NCBI GenBank assembly: GCA_027618995.1 | Contig: JAQCGO010000005.1 | Span: 20,772 to 84,771, forward strand | From: Pseudomonadota bacterium | GTDB taxonomy: Bacteria > Pseudomonadota > Gammaproteobacteria > Steroidobacterales > Woeseiaceae | DNA length: 64,000 nucleotides | Direction: 5' to 3' | In this document: in pieces, positions 28,101 through 37,728 of the stretch | Layout: every line of letters starts with the position of its first letter | Position numbering within the stretch: position 1 is the first letter of the stretch | Position numbers and translations under genes: made by a program | The notes under the pieces: model-generated | Database searches by the model: none | Told to the model about the DNA's origin: nothing | What the model saw: the letters and a program-made list of their open reading frames with translations, nothing else

Positions 28101-29635
28101 TGTCGGAAATAGTCGAACAGTGAACGTACCTGGCTGGATAACACTGCCATGGGCGTGTCGTCGCCCATCGACCCGACTGCCTCCTGCTCTGCCTGCGCCA
28201 GTACCGCGACGATGTCGTTCAGTTCTTCGCGCGACAGGTTGAACATCTTCTGATAAGAGGCGAGTGTTGCTGCATCCATGGGCTCGGCGGCGATGTGGGT
28301 ATCGACGAGCTCCGAATCGAGGTAGCGAACGCCCTTCTTTAACCACTTCTTGTACGGCGCACGCATTTTCAGAATATCGTGAATGTCATCGTTTTCGAGC
28401 AGCGTGCCGTTCACGAGATCGACCGCAATCATCTCGCCCGGCCCCAGCCGGCCCTTGCTCACGACATCCTTTTCATCGTAGTCGTAGACGCCGACTTCCG
28501 AGGCGATCGTGATGTGCCGATCCGCCGTGATGACGTAGCGTGCCGGCCGTAGTCCGTTGCGATCCAGGCAACAGGCGGCATAGCGACCGTCGGTCAGCAC
28601 GATGCCAGCAGGGCCGTCCCAGGGTTCGAGCTGGTAATCAAAAAACTCGTAGAAAGCACGAACGTCGGGGTCCAGATCGTCGATCGCCTGCCACGCCGGC
28701 GGCATCAGGATGCGCATGCCCTGCAAGATGTCCATGCCACCCGCGCGCAGGATTTCGAGCATGTTGTCGAGACTCGATGAGTCAGAGCCGACCAGCGAGA
28801 TGATAGGGTCCAGGTCGGAAATATCATCGAGTTTGTCAGAGACGAAATTCTTCGTCCGCGCTATCGCCCAGTTGCGGTTGCCCTGAATCGTGTTGATCTC
28901 GCCGTTATGGGCGAGAAAACGGAACGGTTGCGCCAGTCGCCACTGCGGTAGCGTGTTGGTCGAAAAACGCTGATGAAACAGGCAGACCGATGATTCGAGT
29001 CGTTCGTCAAGCAGGTCCGGATAGAAACTGGCCAGCGAGCCAGGCATGACCATGCCTTTGTAACTCAAGGTGACCGACGACAGGCTCGCAATATAGGCGT
29101 CGCCATCAGCAAGCCGCTTTTCCGCGCGGCGGCGAGCGAGAAACAGGCGTCTATTGAAGCGGCCGCGCTGCATGCCGGCAGGAGCGTTAACGAAAACCTG
29201 CTCGATACGCGGCAGGGTTTGCAGTGCCTGCTCACCACAGACAGAGGGATCGGTCGGCACTTCACGCCAGCCGGCAACTTCGAGGCCGATCTCAACCAGC
29301 GCCGTATCGATTGCTTCACGCGCTGCCGCGGCGAGCTTTGGGTCCTGATGCAGGAATACCATGCCGACCGCAAATCGTTCACCCAGCGTGAAACCAAGGT
29401 CTTCGCCGACCGCACGCAGGAACTCAAACGGAAACTTGAGCAGCAGGCCACAGCCGTCGCCGGTCTTGCCATCGGCCGCAACGGCACCGCGATGCGTCAG
29501 ACGGGCGAGCGCGGAGATCGCCGTTTTGACGACCCAGTGACTCGGCATGTCATCGAGATTAGCGATCAGTCCAAAGCCGCAACTGTCGCGCTCGAATGCC
29601 GGGTCATAAAGACCTTGTGCGATTCGCTCCGTCAT
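25184..29635 (-). CDS. gltB: Glutamate synthase (NADPH) large subunit
   Basis: GltB transfers the amide of glutamine to 2-oxoglutarate. The 1483-residue protein begins [20 protein letters not shown], with the propeptide cleaved before the catalytic Cys. The GATase domain contains [16 protein letters not shown]. The FMN/synthase domain contains [24 protein letters not shown] and the 3Fe-4S cysteines in [16 protein letters not shown]. The C-terminal GXGXG repeat region includes [20 protein letters not shown]. An upstream ATG at 29671 would add 12 residues; 29635 fits homologues better. Confidence 0.97.
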   Translation of the reverse strand: MTERIAQGLYDPAFERDSCGFGLIANLDDMPSHWVVKTAISALARLTHRGAVAADGKTGDGCGLLLKFPFEFLRAVGEDLGFTLGERFAVGMVFLHQDPKLAAAAREAIDTALVEIGLEVAGWREVPTDPSVCGEQALQTLPRIEQVFVNAPAGMQRGRFNRRLFLARRRAEKRLADGDAYIASLSSVTLSYKGMVMPGSLASFYPDLLDERLESSVCLFHQRFSTNTLPQWRLAQPFRFLAHNGEINTIQGNRNWAIARTKNFVSDKLDDISDLDPIISLVGSDSSSLDNMLEILRAGGMDILQGMRILMPPAWQAIDDLDPDVRAFYEFFDYQLEPWDGPAGIVLTDGRYAACCLDRNGLRPARYVITADRHITIASEVGVYDYDEKDVVSKGRLGPGEMIAVDLVNGTLLENDDIHDILKMRAPYKKWLKKGVRYLDSELVDTHIAAEPMDAATLASYQKMFNLSREELNDIVAVLAQAEQEAVGSMGDDTPMAVLSSQVRSLFDYFRQQFAQVTNPPIDSLRERIVMSLQTNIGRESSLFDVGSEHAEQVVMNSPVLSQRKLRQLLSDEMYGDSNAFIDLNVDATLSLNEALDQICAEAESALRQGKLILMLSDRYLKRDKLPVHALLATGAVHHHLVRIGLRCDANILVETGVARDPHHFACLIGYGATAVYPYLVYQSLHSIAQRGDLEKQQQLGRGYRRGIRKGLFKIMSKMGISSISSYRGAQLFEIIGLHEEIVARCFRGTASRIQGANFADLLSDQQKLAASAWEPREPIKQGGLLKYVHGGEYHCFNPDVVTTLQAAVRSGDYERYKEYATLVNDRPIATLRDLMKPRAAGPAVPLAEVEPVEAIMPRFDSAGMSLGALSPEAHEALAIAMNRIGARSNSGEGGEDPARYRTERVSKIKQVASGRFGVTAEYLVNAEVIQIKMAQGAKPGEGGQLPGHKVNEMIAKLRFAKPGVGLISPPPHHDIYSIEDLAQLIFDLKQVNPQALVSVKLVAEPGVGTIAAGVVKAYADLITISGYDGGTGASPLTSVKYAGSPWELGLSETHQVLRGNGLRHKVRLQTDGGLKTGVDVIKAAMLGAESFGFGTAPLIALGCKYLRICHLNNCATGVATQNKTLRSEYFIGLPEMAINFFRFVAEETRQMMAELGVRKLEELIGRVDLLELLPGITDRQARLDLSPIVSADGLAKNAPQFCTDPRNNPFDKGELAEEMLRTVLPAIESKAGGKFGFEVRNFNRSIGARLAGEIARRYGNHGMKDAPLEIFLRGTAGQSFGAWNVSGLNMTLIGDANDYVGKGMAGGRIVIRPPEGVSYEARETAIVGNTCLYGATGGTLFAAGTAGERFAVRNSGASVVIEGTGDHCCEYMTDGVVVVLGRTGVNFGAGMTGGFAYVLDLERNFMDRYNHELIDIHRISPESMEAHAHHLRALLTQHVALTGSEWGEMILEDYRTFLPKFWIVKPKAAELGTLIETLRRAA

Positions 29636-29830
29636 AAACGCCTTGGGGAATACGCGCAGCACGCGCCCCATAACCGATGGTGGTCCGGAAGGCGATCAGT
29701 ATGCCATGCCTTTTTGAACGGCAAACAGACGGCTCAGAATCGGGGCTTTGAGGCCCAAAAAAGCCTGGTTTTTAGGGGTTTGCAGTGCTTTTCGGCCGGC
29801 GCGGCGTTTGGTTTCGCGCGTAACCAAGTG

Positions 29831-30298
29831 TCAGTGGATTTCCTCGCCGGTCTCTCCCCAGCGACCCGCGATCAGGAGCCAGTCGTCACCATCGCGCACG
29901 AGCTCCAGTTCAAAATTGTAGGCATCCGCGCTGAAACCCAACACCCCGTCATGTGTAACGGCCATTCCCACCTTCAGGTCGATTTCGCCGGCCGTGTCAC
30001 CGAACACGCGCACACCCTCGACGCTGGTCAGCAGTTTGAGGTTGTTGGCGCGCAGGAAATATACAAGAAACATTTTCTCGATGTCGTCGCAATCGTTTCC
30101 GCGCGCGTCAGCGTAGTCGTCAGAAATCATGTCCATCAGGCCGCTGCGATCTTTCGCTTCCGCGCGCAGTTGCCCCTCGACAACCCAGGCTCGCAGCGCC
30201 GCCTCGGGCGGCGTGGGCGGATTGCCGCACGCGAGCATGCTGCTGGCCAATAGCCCGACGAGCAACAGCCGCAGTTGTTTTCCGGTAGCACTGACCAT
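29831..30298 (-). CDS. Hypothetical lipoprotein
   Basis: A 155-residue protein with a lipoprotein signal (LLVGLLASSMLAC) followed by GNPPTPPEAALRAWVVEGQL and a compact domain (FSADAYNFELELVRDGDDWL) of NTF2-like appearance. This resembles small secreted proteins with a short-chain binding cone fold, but no family is certain. The 195 bases between it and gltB hold only short T/A-rich stretches; I see no firm terminator there. Confidence 0.7.
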   Translation of the reverse strand: MVSATGKQLRLLLVGLLASSMLACGNPPTPPEAALRAWVVEGQLRAEAKDRSGLMDMISDDYADARGNDCDDIEKMFLVYFLRANNLKLLTSVEGVRVFGDTAGEIDLKVGMAVTHDGVLGFSADAYNFELELVRDGDDWLLIAGRWGETGEEIH

Positions 30299-30330
30299 GA
30301 TCTGCTAGAGTTTACCGGGAATTCTAAGCG

Positions 30331-31008
30331 TTGAGTAAGGCGATGTCGGTAAAACTACTGAGCGAGAGTGGCGACAGGTCGATCACCGATGAGGATCAGC
30401 TCCGTATCGAAGCCATACTCGACTTCTGGTTTCGCGAACAGGCGTTGACGGCGCCGCAAATAGATCGACGGATGGACGTCTGGTTTGGCGAGGACGAGGT
30501 CTTCGACCATGAATGCAAAAAGGAATTTGAAGCCGATGTCGGACTTGCATCTGATGGCAAGCTCGATCACTGGGCGCATGAACCGCGTGGCCGTCTCGCA
30601 CTGATACTTCTGCTCGACCAGTTTCGACGCAACATCTACCGCAACACCGCCGAAGCGTTTTCCAGGGACAAGCAGGCACTGAAACTGTGTGTTGAGGGTG
30701 CGATGGAGAAGAAGGACCAGGGGCTGGCGCCGATTCAACGCGCGTTTTTTTACATGCCACTGCAGCATTCCGAGTCCGCCAAGGTGCAGGCGAAATCGGT
30801 GGGGCTTTTTAGCAAACTGGCGGAGTCCGTATCGCGGACGTATCGGGAAACGTTCGAGACCATCGCCCAGTTTGCGGAACTGCATCGCGATATCGTCGAA
30901 CGGTTCGGCCGATTTCCGCACCGCAACATCCTCCTGAATCGGCCCAACACCCCGGAAGAAGACGAATACCTGTCGGGTGACAGCCCCGACTTCGGGCAGG
31001 GCGGCTAG
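30331..31008 (+). CDS. DUF924 family protein
   Basis: A 225-residue all-helical protein with DUF924 signatures: ILDFWF near the start, RGRLALILLLDQFRRNIYR, then FFYMPLQHSES and RHRDIVERFGRFPHRN-like LHRDIVERFGRFPHRN. The family has a TPR-like fold and unknown function. It uses TTG at 30331 or ATG at 30343; the first gives the longer N-terminus. The stop overlaps the convergent MATE gene. Confidence 0.9.
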   Translation: MSKAMSVKLLSESGDRSITDEDQLRIEAILDFWFREQALTAPQIDRRMDVWFGEDEVFDHECKKEFEADVGLASDGKLDHWAHEPRGRLALILLLDQFRRNIYRNTAEAFSRDKQALKLCVEGAMEKKDQGLAPIQRAFFYMPLQHSESAKVQAKSVGLFSKLAESVSRTYRETFETIAQFAELHRDIVERFGRFPHRNILLNRPNTPEEDEYLSGDSPDFGQGG

Positions 31009-32390
31009 CCCGGCGGGGCAGGATCGATGTCCAGGCTCGCATGCGACAGGCGTGCGAACCGCCACGTCAACAGAGTCGCGGCGACCGACAAACCGACAAT
31101 GAACGCGACCCAGGTGTAAACGGGCGCCGCCTTGTAGGTCACGGCGGCCATGTAAGCAAGCGGAAATGCCAGTACCCAGTAGGCGAAGGTGTTGATGGCC
31201 ATCGGGAAATGCGTGTCCTTGTAACCACGCAACGCACCCGCGGCACCGATTTGTACACCGTCCGCAACCTGAAAGATCGCAGCCGCCAGCAACAGGTTGA
31301 TCGCGATACTGGTCACTGATGGATCATCGGTGTACATGGAAACGACCATGTCGCGAAACAGCAGCATGAACACGGCTGAGCAGGTCATGAATATCGCACA
31401 CGCCGCGATACCGAAGCCGCCGCTGAACCGCGCTGCCTGCGCATTGCCGGAACCCAGCGCATGACCGACACGCACGGTTATTGCAGCGCTGAGCGCCAAC
31501 GGGATCATGAACATCAAGCTCGCGAAGTTGATTGCGACCTGGTGAGCCGCCGCAATCGACGCGCTACGCGTCCCCATCAGTACCGACGCCGCATTGAACA
31601 GGCCCGCCTCGGCGGTAATCGTGATCGCGATCGGCAGGCCCAGCACCAGGATTTCCTTCAACGCAGCGGCGCGCAAACGCCCGGCACGCGAGAAAATCTG
31701 CATGCTCGCGTAGATCTTGCTACGCCACATGTAGATCGCCAGGCTGATCATCATCATCCACATCGTGATCGCGCTGGCGAGCCCGCAGCCGACGGCGCCG
31801 AGCGCTGGCGCGCCGAGTTTGCCGTACATCAGCACCCAGTTAAGGAACACGTTCACGAACAGCGATGCCACTGATACGTACATGATTGGCCGGGTCTCGC
31901 CGATGCCCTCGGTCGTGAACCGAAGCGCGAGGAATATGAAGATTCCCGGGGCGCCGAGCACGATAGCCAGTACGTAACCCTCGGTCAGCTCGCGAAATTG
32001 CGGATCAATGCCAACCAGGTCAAGGGCCGAACCTGCAAACAGGTAGAAGATCGCAATCAGCGCGATGGCCATGATGATGCCGAGAAGGATTCCCTGGCGG
32101 GTATAACGGCCAATAATCTCCGGGTTGCCGGCCCCATAATGCCTTGCGGCAATCGGCGAGATTGCCATCATGGTGCCGAGACAGAACGCGAAACCGAAGA
32201 ACCAGACACTGCCGCCGACAGCAACCGCTGCCAGCGATTCTGCACCCAGCCGTCCGGCCATAACCGCATCCGCAAAATGTATGCCGGCCATGGACAAATT
32301 GTTGACGATCAGCGGCCCGGCGAGCCCCAACAGGGCCCGCAATTCGTGTCGCCAGTTACCACTCGAAAACATCGCGGCACGATACCGCAT
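31005..32390 (-). CDS. NorM-type MATE efflux transporter
   Basis: A second MATE exporter, 461 residues from the ATG at 32390. Features are LLGLAGPLIVNNLSMAGIHF, DAVMAGRLGAESLAAVAVGG and, in the second half, PLALSAAITVRVGHALGSGN, which are closer to the NorM branch than the exporter at 13029. NorM proteins expel cationic drugs by Na+ or H+ antiport. Upstream ATGs up to 32477 would overlap the divergent thiolase promoter region and are less likely. Confidence 0.9.
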   Translation of the reverse strand: MRYRAAMFSSGNWRHELRALLGLAGPLIVNNLSMAGIHFADAVMAGRLGAESLAAVAVGGSVWFFGFAFCLGTMMAISPIAARHYGAGNPEIIGRYTRQGILLGIIMAIALIAIFYLFAGSALDLVGIDPQFRELTEGYVLAIVLGAPGIFIFLALRFTTEGIGETRPIMYVSVASLFVNVFLNWVLMYGKLGAPALGAVGCGLASAITMWMMMISLAIYMWRSKIYASMQIFSRAGRLRAAALKEILVLGLPIAITITAEAGLFNAASVLMGTRSASIAAAHQVAINFASLMFMIPLALSAAITVRVGHALGSGNAQAARFSGGFGIAACAIFMTCSAVFMLLFRDMVVSMYTDDPSVTSIAINLLLAAAIFQVADGVQIGAAGALRGYKDTHFPMAINTFAYWVLAFPLAYMAAVTYKAAPVYTWVAFIVGLSVAATLLTWRFARLSHASLDIDPAPPG

Positions 32391-32475
32391 TATTGACGGT
32401 TGCGTGTTCAGGTTTCTTACCCGAATAGTGTAAAGTTGCCTGCGCATCCAGACGCGATGAGGCACGGAGACAAGC

Positions 32476-33771
32476 ATGCTGCATGGCGGTCGATCTAACA
32501 GGGTTGTTGTTGTAGGCGGTTCAAGGATTCCATTCTGCCGCTCGTATTCGATCTATCGCGAAGTATCAAACCAGGACTTGATGGCAGCTGCTCTTTCCGG
32601 GCTCGTCACTAAATACGACCTCAAGGGCCAAAAACTCGGCGAGGTTGCGCTGGGTGCCGTGATCAAACATTCGCGTGACTGGAATCTCGCGCGCGAATCC
32701 GTCATTGAATGCGGCTTGTCACCAAAGACGCCCGCCTTCGATCTGCAACGCGCCTGTGGCACCAGTCTCGAAGCCTGCGTCCTGATCGCCAACAAGATCG
32801 CGTTGGGACAGATCGACTCCGGCATCGCGGGCGGGGTCGACTCTATCAGCGACGCGCCGATCGTCTATCCCGACAGCTATCGGCGTATTTTGCTCGATGT
32901 GGTCCGCGCGCGATCCCTGCCGCAACGAATATTGCCGTGGTTCCGCCTGCGTCCAAAACATTTCAAGCCCGAGTTGCCGGGAGTCATTGAGCCGCGCACC
33001 GGGATGTCGATGGGCGAGAGCACCGAAGAGATTGCGCGTGAATGGGACGTACAGCGCGAACATCAGGACCAGCTCGCACTGGCGAGTCATATCAAGGCCG
33101 CGCATGCCTACGATTCCGGCTGGTATGAGGATCTCGTCGTTCCTTTCATGGACTGCGAGGAAGACAACAATATCCGTCGCGACTCCACGTTTGAGAAATT
33201 GCAAGCGTTGAAACCGGTGTTTGCGAAAGATGGGGAAGCGACGTTGACGGCTGGCAACAGCACGCCGTTGACCGATGGTGCGGCAGCCGTGTTACTCGCA
33301 TCCGAGTCCTGGGCGACCATGAAAAACCTGCCGATTGCGGCCTACCTGACGTTCGTCAAGGCTGCAGCGGTCAACTTCATCAACGAGGAAGGTCTGTTGA
33401 TGGCGCCCGCTTATGCGGTTTCGGACATGCTCAAGGACGCCAATCTGCGTTTGCAGGACTTCGACTTCTATGAGATTCACGAAGCGTTCGCTGCGCAGAC
33501 GATCGCTACTCTCAAGGCCTGGCAATCGGAGAAATTCTGTCGTGAGAAGCTCGGCCGTAATCAACCACTTGGCCCCATCGACCTGACCAAGCTGAACGTC
33601 AAGGGCGGCAGCCTCGCGATCGGCCACCCGTTCGCCGCCACTGGCGCGCGTATTGTGGGCAACATGGCGAAGCTCCTCAGCGAAAAGGGATCCGGCCGCG
33701 GCCTGATCTCCGTATGCACCGCAGGCGGCATGGGTGTAACGGCGATCATGGAGGCGGCACCGCGCAGCTGA
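32476..33771 (+). CDS. Acetyl-CoA C-acyltransferase (FadI-like thiolase)
   Basis: A 431-residue thiolase acting at the end of fatty-acid beta-oxidation or in related acyl-CoA chemistry. The nucleophile is in QRACGTSLEACV, the catalytic His in GGSLAIGHPFAATGARI and the second Cys in SVCTAGGMGVTAI. EIHEAFAAQTIATL is the conserved NEAFA-type segment. The length and the RTGMSMGESTEE segment favour the FadI branch. No hydratase/dehydrogenase partner (fadJ) is adjacent. It is divergent from the MATE gene. Confidence 0.9.
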   Translation: MLHGGRSNRVVVVGGSRIPFCRSYSIYREVSNQDLMAAALSGLVTKYDLKGQKLGEVALGAVIKHSRDWNLARESVIECGLSPKTPAFDLQRACGTSLEACVLIANKIALGQIDSGIAGGVDSISDAPIVYPDSYRRILLDVVRARSLPQRILPWFRLRPKHFKPELPGVIEPRTGMSMGESTEEIAREWDVQREHQDQLALASHIKAAHAYDSGWYEDLVVPFMDCEEDNNIRRDSTFEKLQALKPVFAKDGEATLTAGNSTPLTDGAAAVLLASESWATMKNLPIAAYLTFVKAAAVNFINEEGLLMAPAYAVSDMLKDANLRLQDFDFYEIHEAFAAQTIATLKAWQSEKFCREKLGRNQPLGPIDLTKLNVKGGSLAIGHPFAATGARIVGNMAKLLSEKGSGRGLISVCTAGGMGVTAIMEAAPRS

Positions 33772-33773
33772 AG

Positions 33774-34199
33774 TCAGCGCCGCATGGCTTTTAATGCGGC
33801 ATCGATGCGCGATTTTGCCTGGGCCGTAACACCGCCACGCTGGTATTCATCGACGACGAATTTTTCGACGGTGCCAACGATGTCGTCCAGGTTGACGACA
33901 TCTAACGTCTGCGAAGGGTCCACGCCGGCAGGAAAGTTGCGCAAAGCGCCGAACAAATCGATCCATCTCTCGCTTTGCTTGGCGGTTACCAGCAGGCGGT
34001 AGAACTGTGGGCCCGGCACACCATCCTTACTGCGCGCCAGGCTCAGGACCGCAGCGACGAGCGACGCCGGCAACAGAACGAGATCGCGTAATCCATCCAG
34101 AATAATCTTTACCTGCAGCACGGCCAGATCACGAATAAGCGACCACCTCGTGAGTTGCGGCTCAGCTTGTTTTTGCGCAGTTTGCATCGGAGTCTGCAT
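33774..34199 (-). CDS. Hypothetical protein with one membrane segment
   Basis: A 141-residue protein from the ATG at 34199; the open frame continues upstream only across the hemH promoter region and hemH itself. It has a helix LVLLPASLVAAVLSLA near residue 50. A helical C-terminal part follows, containing YRLLVTAKQSERWIDLFGAL and a Lys/Arg-rich tail. No family is recognised. It is convergent with the thiolase and divergent from hemH. Confidence 0.65.
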   Translation of the reverse strand: MQTPMQTAQKQAEPQLTRWSLIRDLAVLQVKIILDGLRDLVLLPASLVAAVLSLARSKDGVPGPQFYRLLVTAKQSERWIDLFGALRNFPAGVDPSQTLDVVNLDDIVGTVEKFVVDEYQRGGVTAQAKSRIDAALKAMRR

Positions 34200-34302
34200 C
34201 CATAAATCCCAATCAAGACAATGGATTATAATGCCCGTAGCTGGCGCCCGGTGGGCCTTTCGTTTACTGTTATCCCGACTGACGTCGGTGTCCCTGAACT
34301 CC

Positions 34303-35340
34303 ATGCCTAAATTCAAAATCATGCCTGAATACGAGCACGGATCGCCCGAGGTTCTGGGTGTCTTGCTCGTGAATCTGGGTACTCCGGACAACCCGACTAC
34401 GGCCGCTGTAAGGCGCTTTCTGCGGCAATTTCTTTGGGATCCACGCGTCGTTGAGTATCCGCGCGCACTTTGGTGGTTGATCCTGCACGGCATCATCCTG
34501 TTCCTACGTCCGGCACGGTCAGCCCACGCTTATAAGCAGGTCTGGACAGAACGCGGCTCGCCGTTGTTGTTTCACTCGCAGGATCTTGCGGACGCCATCC
34601 AGGTTGAGTTATCGGGCCGCATGTCCAGGCCGGTACGCGTGCAGCTCGCCATGACCTACGGCTCGCCATCCGTTGCATCCGGCCTCGATACTCTGCATGT
34701 AGCGGGAGCGCGCAAAATCATCGTCCTGCCGCTCTATCCGCAGTACTCCGGAACAACGACGGCAGCCGTTTTCGATGCTGTGGCGAAAGCGCTGGGCCAG
34801 CGTCGCTGGCTCCCTGAGTTGCGCTTCATCAATCAATACCATGACAACGCGGACTTCATCGTTGCGCAGGCCGAGAATATTCGTCGGGAGTGGCGGCAGC
34901 ATGGTCGTGGTGCGCACTTGTTGTTCTCGTTTCACGGCGTGCCCAAGAGCACGCTTTTGAACGGTGACCCATACCATTGCCAATGCCTGAAAACTGCGCG
35001 GCTGATAGCGGAGGCGCTCACGCTGGATGAGACTAGCTGGTCGGTCGCGTTCCAGTCACGCGTTGGTCGTGAAGAATGGTTGCAACCGTATACAGAAGAA
35101 GTCTTAAGCAAACTGGGTGCCGGAAGGATGTCGCGCGTTGACGTCGTTTGCCCGGGCTTCTCCGTCGATTGCCTGGAGACGCTGGAAGAAATTGCGCTGC
35201 GTTATTCGAAACTGTTTGTAGCCGCCGGTGGCGATGCGTTGCATTACATCCCGGCGCTAAATGCTCAAGCTGCGCACGCCGCGTTGCTCGCCGGCCTGAT
35301 CGAGAAACATGCTGCCGGATGGCCGAACGTTGCGCCATGA
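34303..35340 (+). CDS. hemH: Ferrochelatase
   Basis: HemH inserts Fe(II) into protoporphyrin IX, the last step of haem synthesis; hemF elsewhere in this window acts two steps earlier. The 345-residue protein has GVLLVNLGTPDNPTTAAVR, the catalytic-His motif LLFSFHGVPKSTL, GDPYHCQCLKTA, and the conserved C-terminal VDVVCPGFSVDCLETLEEI. The ATG at 34303 is preceded by CTGAAC only; ATG 34321 is an alternative. Its stop overlaps the next start as ATGA. Confidence 0.96.
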   Translation: MPKFKIMPEYEHGSPEVLGVLLVNLGTPDNPTTAAVRRFLRQFLWDPRVVEYPRALWWLILHGIILFLRPARSAHAYKQVWTERGSPLLFHSQDLADAIQVELSGRMSRPVRVQLAMTYGSPSVASGLDTLHVAGARKIIVLPLYPQYSGTTTAAVFDAVAKALGQRRWLPELRFINQYHDNADFIVAQAENIRREWRQHGRGAHLLFSFHGVPKSTLLNGDPYHCQCLKTARLIAEALTLDETSWSVAFQSRVGREEWLQPYTEEVLSKLGAGRMSRVDVVCPGFSVDCLETLEEIALRYSKLFVAAGGDALHYIPALNAQAAHAALLAGLIEKHAAGWPNVAP

Positions 35341-36101
35341 GTAATCTCGGCCGTTACCTGGAATTCAGCGTGCGTACGCCGGATATTCTGAGTTCACTGG
35401 GCTTTTACAAGAGCCTCGGCTTTGCGGAACTCGGGATCGGCGATGTCTACTCGCACAAGTACGCCGTGATTACCGATGGCGCCCTGTGTATCGGCCTGCA
35501 CGATCGCGAATTCGATGCGCCGGCTGTTAGCTACGTGCAACAGGATCTGGCCAAACATGCGCGCTCCATGACCGACCACGGTTTTGAGTTCAGTTTTCTG
35601 CAATTGGACGAGGATGCGCTCAACGAACTCGGGCTGCCCGATCGCGACGGCCACAACATTCGGCTGCTTGAGGCGCGCACATTTATGGCCGGTGACGAGT
35701 TTGGTAACGATTCTGCGTGCGGCAACTGGTTCGAGCTTTCATTGCCAGCCCGCGATGTTGTGCATTCCGCGCTATTTTGGGCGACCGTCGCGCCGGTCGT
35801 CTTACGCGTTCGCGAGGAACCGACAACGCATATGCGTTTCGACGCCGGTGGTGTTCCGCTGGGTCTATCCGAAAGCATAGCACTCACCGCACCATCACTG
35901 TGTTTCCGCTGCCATGACCGCGATGCGTTGTTCGATCTCATCGAGAAGCACGGACTCAGGCATCAGAAATTTCCAGGATACGAAGGTGCGTTTGTCGCTA
36001 TCAAAGCACCGGAGGGGACAACGCTGTTCGCCTTTGACGAAGACTTCCTCGGTGAGGCCTACGAGGTCGCCGAGTCGGACAACGCAACCTACCCCGATTA
36101 A
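35337..36101 (+). CDS. VOC-superfamily protein, two-module
   Basis: A 254-residue protein of two glyoxalase-like halves. The first begins GRYLEFSVRTPDILSSLGFY and the second reads CGNWFELSLPARDVVHSALF. The duplicated vicinal oxygen chelate fold resembles small-molecule binding or lyase proteins, but metal ligands are not clear. Translation is coupled to hemH by ATGA, and the 3' end overlaps the convergent exonuclease gene by 4 bases. The link with haem synthesis is unexplained. Confidence 0.8.
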   Translation: MSNLGRYLEFSVRTPDILSSLGFYKSLGFAELGIGDVYSHKYAVITDGALCIGLHDREFDAPAVSYVQQDLAKHARSMTDHGFEFSFLQLDEDALNELGLPDRDGHNIRLLEARTFMAGDEFGNDSACGNWFELSLPARDVVHSALFWATVAPVVLRVREEPTTHMRFDAGGVPLGLSESIALTAPSLCFRCHDRDALFDLIEKHGLRHQKFPGYEGAFVAIKAPEGTTLFAFDEDFLGEAYEVAESDNATYPD

Positions 36102-36988
36102 TCGCGAGCAAGATCTGAAATGCGCTCCGCCTGTCGGCGCAATGCAGTGCCAATGTCCGCCTCGTCGTACAGTGCATTGATTTCGCCCAGTTTCGGTCGC
36201 GACCGGCGCAGCGTTACTTCCGGATCATCGAACGGAGCATCACAGGCAATGCCCGTGAGTCTTCGTGCCAGCTCGGCATCGCCCTTGTAGGTCGTGAGTT
36301 TTTCGCGCAGTGTTTTCGCGCCGCGCACGTTTATCTCATGCACCTTGTCGAGGTTTGCGTAAATCCCATCGAGGCTGCCAAAGTTCTCGAGCAGTACGGT
36401 CGCCGTTTTTTTGCCGATGCCGGGAACGCCCTTGATATTGTCGACCGCATCGCCCGCAAGCGCGAGGAAGTCGGCGATCTGTTCCGGGTGAACACCGAAA
36501 ACTCCGCGCACTTCGTCATAGCGAATCTTGCCCTTGCCGGCAAAGTCCCAGAACACATCCTGTTTTGACACCAACTGCGCCAAATCCTTGTCGCGAGTCA
36601 CAATCGTTGACGGTCGGTTTACCGAGCGACCGTGTGCCACGAGCGTACCAATCAGGTCGTCGGCCTCATAGTGCGGGCTGCCGTGCTCCATGAGGCCCAG
36701 TGCCCGCGTGAAGCGGCGGCACTGACCGAACTGACGCTTCAGTTCTTCCGGGGCGGGGTCGCGATTGGCTTTGTAGGCAGGGTATATGTCGGTGCGAAAA
36801 GATGATGAGAGGCTTTCGTCAAACAACACGGCAATGTACTCGGGATTGACCTGCTCCATGAAGTCGCCAAGAAAGCGGCAGAAACCATACAGCGCGTTGA
36901 CCGGATTGCCTTGCTTATCGATGATGTCATCAGGCATCGAATAATAGGCCCGAAAGACATAGACGCTGGCATCAATTAAGTACTGCAT
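36098..36988 (-). CDS. 5'-3' exonuclease / flap endonuclease-like protein
   Basis: A 296-residue protein of the 5' nuclease family related to the N-terminal domain of DNA polymerase I and to ExoIX. Metal-binding acidic residues are visible in LIDASVYVFRAYY, AVLFDESLSSSFR, YEADDLIGTLVAHG and VTRDKDLAQLV. The helix-three-turn-helix DNA-binding motif is IKGVPGIGKKTATVLLENFG. All the acidic positions expected of an active nuclease appear present. It may process flaps or primers alongside PolA. Confidence 0.9.
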   Translation of the reverse strand: MQYLIDASVYVFRAYYSMPDDIIDKQGNPVNALYGFCRFLGDFMEQVNPEYIAVLFDESLSSSFRTDIYPAYKANRDPAPEELKRQFGQCRRFTRALGLMEHGSPHYEADDLIGTLVAHGRSVNRPSTIVTRDKDLAQLVSKQDVFWDFAGKGKIRYDEVRGVFGVHPEQIADFLALAGDAVDNIKGVPGIGKKTATVLLENFGSLDGIYANLDKVHEINVRGAKTLREKLTTYKGDAELARRLTGIACDAPFDDPEVTLRRSRPKLGEINALYDEADIGTALRRQAERISDLARD

Positions 36989-36996
36989 GCCAGACA

Positions 36997-37024
36997 GGGT
37001 CAGAGCCTTTTTGGGCTCTGACCC
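36997..37024. repeat. Long perfect hairpin of the GGGTCAGA type
   Basis: GGGTCAGAGCC (36997-37007) pairs perfectly with GGCTCTGACCC (37014-37024) around a T-rich loop. It fills the 42-base gap between the HNH gene and the exonuclease gene. On the coding (minus) strand no U-run follows the stem, so it is not a canonical terminator there. The core GGGTCAGA-CC recurs in the palindrome at 48323-48341. Confidence 0.65.
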
Positions 37025-37030
37025 GTATCG

Positions 37031-37723
37031 TCATTCATGGAAATGCACGTCAATGATCTCCTGGCCATCGGCGAGGTGATCCATCAAACGCGCATGCAAT
37101 GGACTCGAGCGCGGGATGTGCGCCAGCAGATACTGCATCTGGTCGGCAAGCACGCGCCGACCTTTCAGATAAATATACTCCGCATACGTCGGGGTGAACG
37201 GCACCGCGATCAATTGCATGCAGGCCTGCTCCGGCTTGCGGCCACCCTTGAAGTTGTTACAGCGACGACACGCCGTTGCAACATTGTTCCAGGCATCGCG
37301 ACCACCGCGCGAGAGCGGCGTAATGTGATCACGCGTCAGGTCGCGGGTCGGGTAACGCATCGCACAGTACAGGCAGATATTTCCGTCACGCTTGAACAGC
37401 GTGCGATTATTCAGTGGCGGAACGTAGCGATCGCGATTGCGGACCAGGCCCTGGCTGGTGCCATGGGTTGCGATGATCGAGTTGACTGCGATCCTGCTGC
37501 GCTCACCATCGTAGCTGCTATATCCACCGAAGACCGTGTACAGGTGCGTGCCGCAGTCGTAGGCCACCTGATCGGCATGGTACAGCCGGACCGCCTCTCT
37601 ATAGTCGATCCATTCGAGTGGCATTCCAGCCACATCGGTACGCAACACCTGCTGCGCGATATCGGTGACGATTCCTGCGAGCATCCGGCTAACCCCATCG
37701 CGCAACGCGCGATCCAAGGGCAT
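37031..37723 (-). CDS. HNH endonuclease domain protein
   Basis: A 230-residue protein. The C-terminal half contains a zinc-knuckle HNH domain: NICLYC, the catalytic DH in DLTRDHITPLSRGG, and NNVATACRRCNNFKGGR. The N-terminal part (VAGMPLEWIDYREAVRLYHA, IAVNSIIATHG) is typical of a widespread chromosomal HNH family with no proven target. Nothing nearby suggests a restriction system or phage. A start at residue 14 (ATG 37684) is possible. It is located 5 bases upstream (in coding sense, downstream) of the pntB stop. Confidence 0.88.
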   Translation of the reverse strand: MPLDRALRDGVSRMLAGIVTDIAQQVLRTDVAGMPLEWIDYREAVRLYHADQVAYDCGTHLYTVFGGYSSYDGERSRIAVNSIIATHGTSQGLVRNRDRYVPPLNNRTLFKRDGNICLYCAMRYPTRDLTRDHITPLSRGGRDAWNNVATACRRCNNFKGGRKPEQACMQLIAVPFTPTYAEYIYLKGRRVLADQMQYLLAHIPRSSPLHARLMDHLADGQEIIDVHFHE

Positions 37724-37728
37724 GGAGT

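Noticed and set aside
29219-30253. Plus-strand open frame spanning the gltB start and the lipoprotein gene
   Set aside because: It has no similarity to known proteins and lies opposite two well-supported genes.
34227-34232. Perfect TATAAT before hemH as a promoter
   Set aside because: No acceptable -35 element was found at 16-18 bases on either strand, so it is not listed as a feature.
37031-37723. HNH gene as part of a restriction or phage defence island
   Set aside because: Its neighbours are housekeeping genes (pntAB, exonuclease) and the family is a common chromosomal one without methyltransferase partners.
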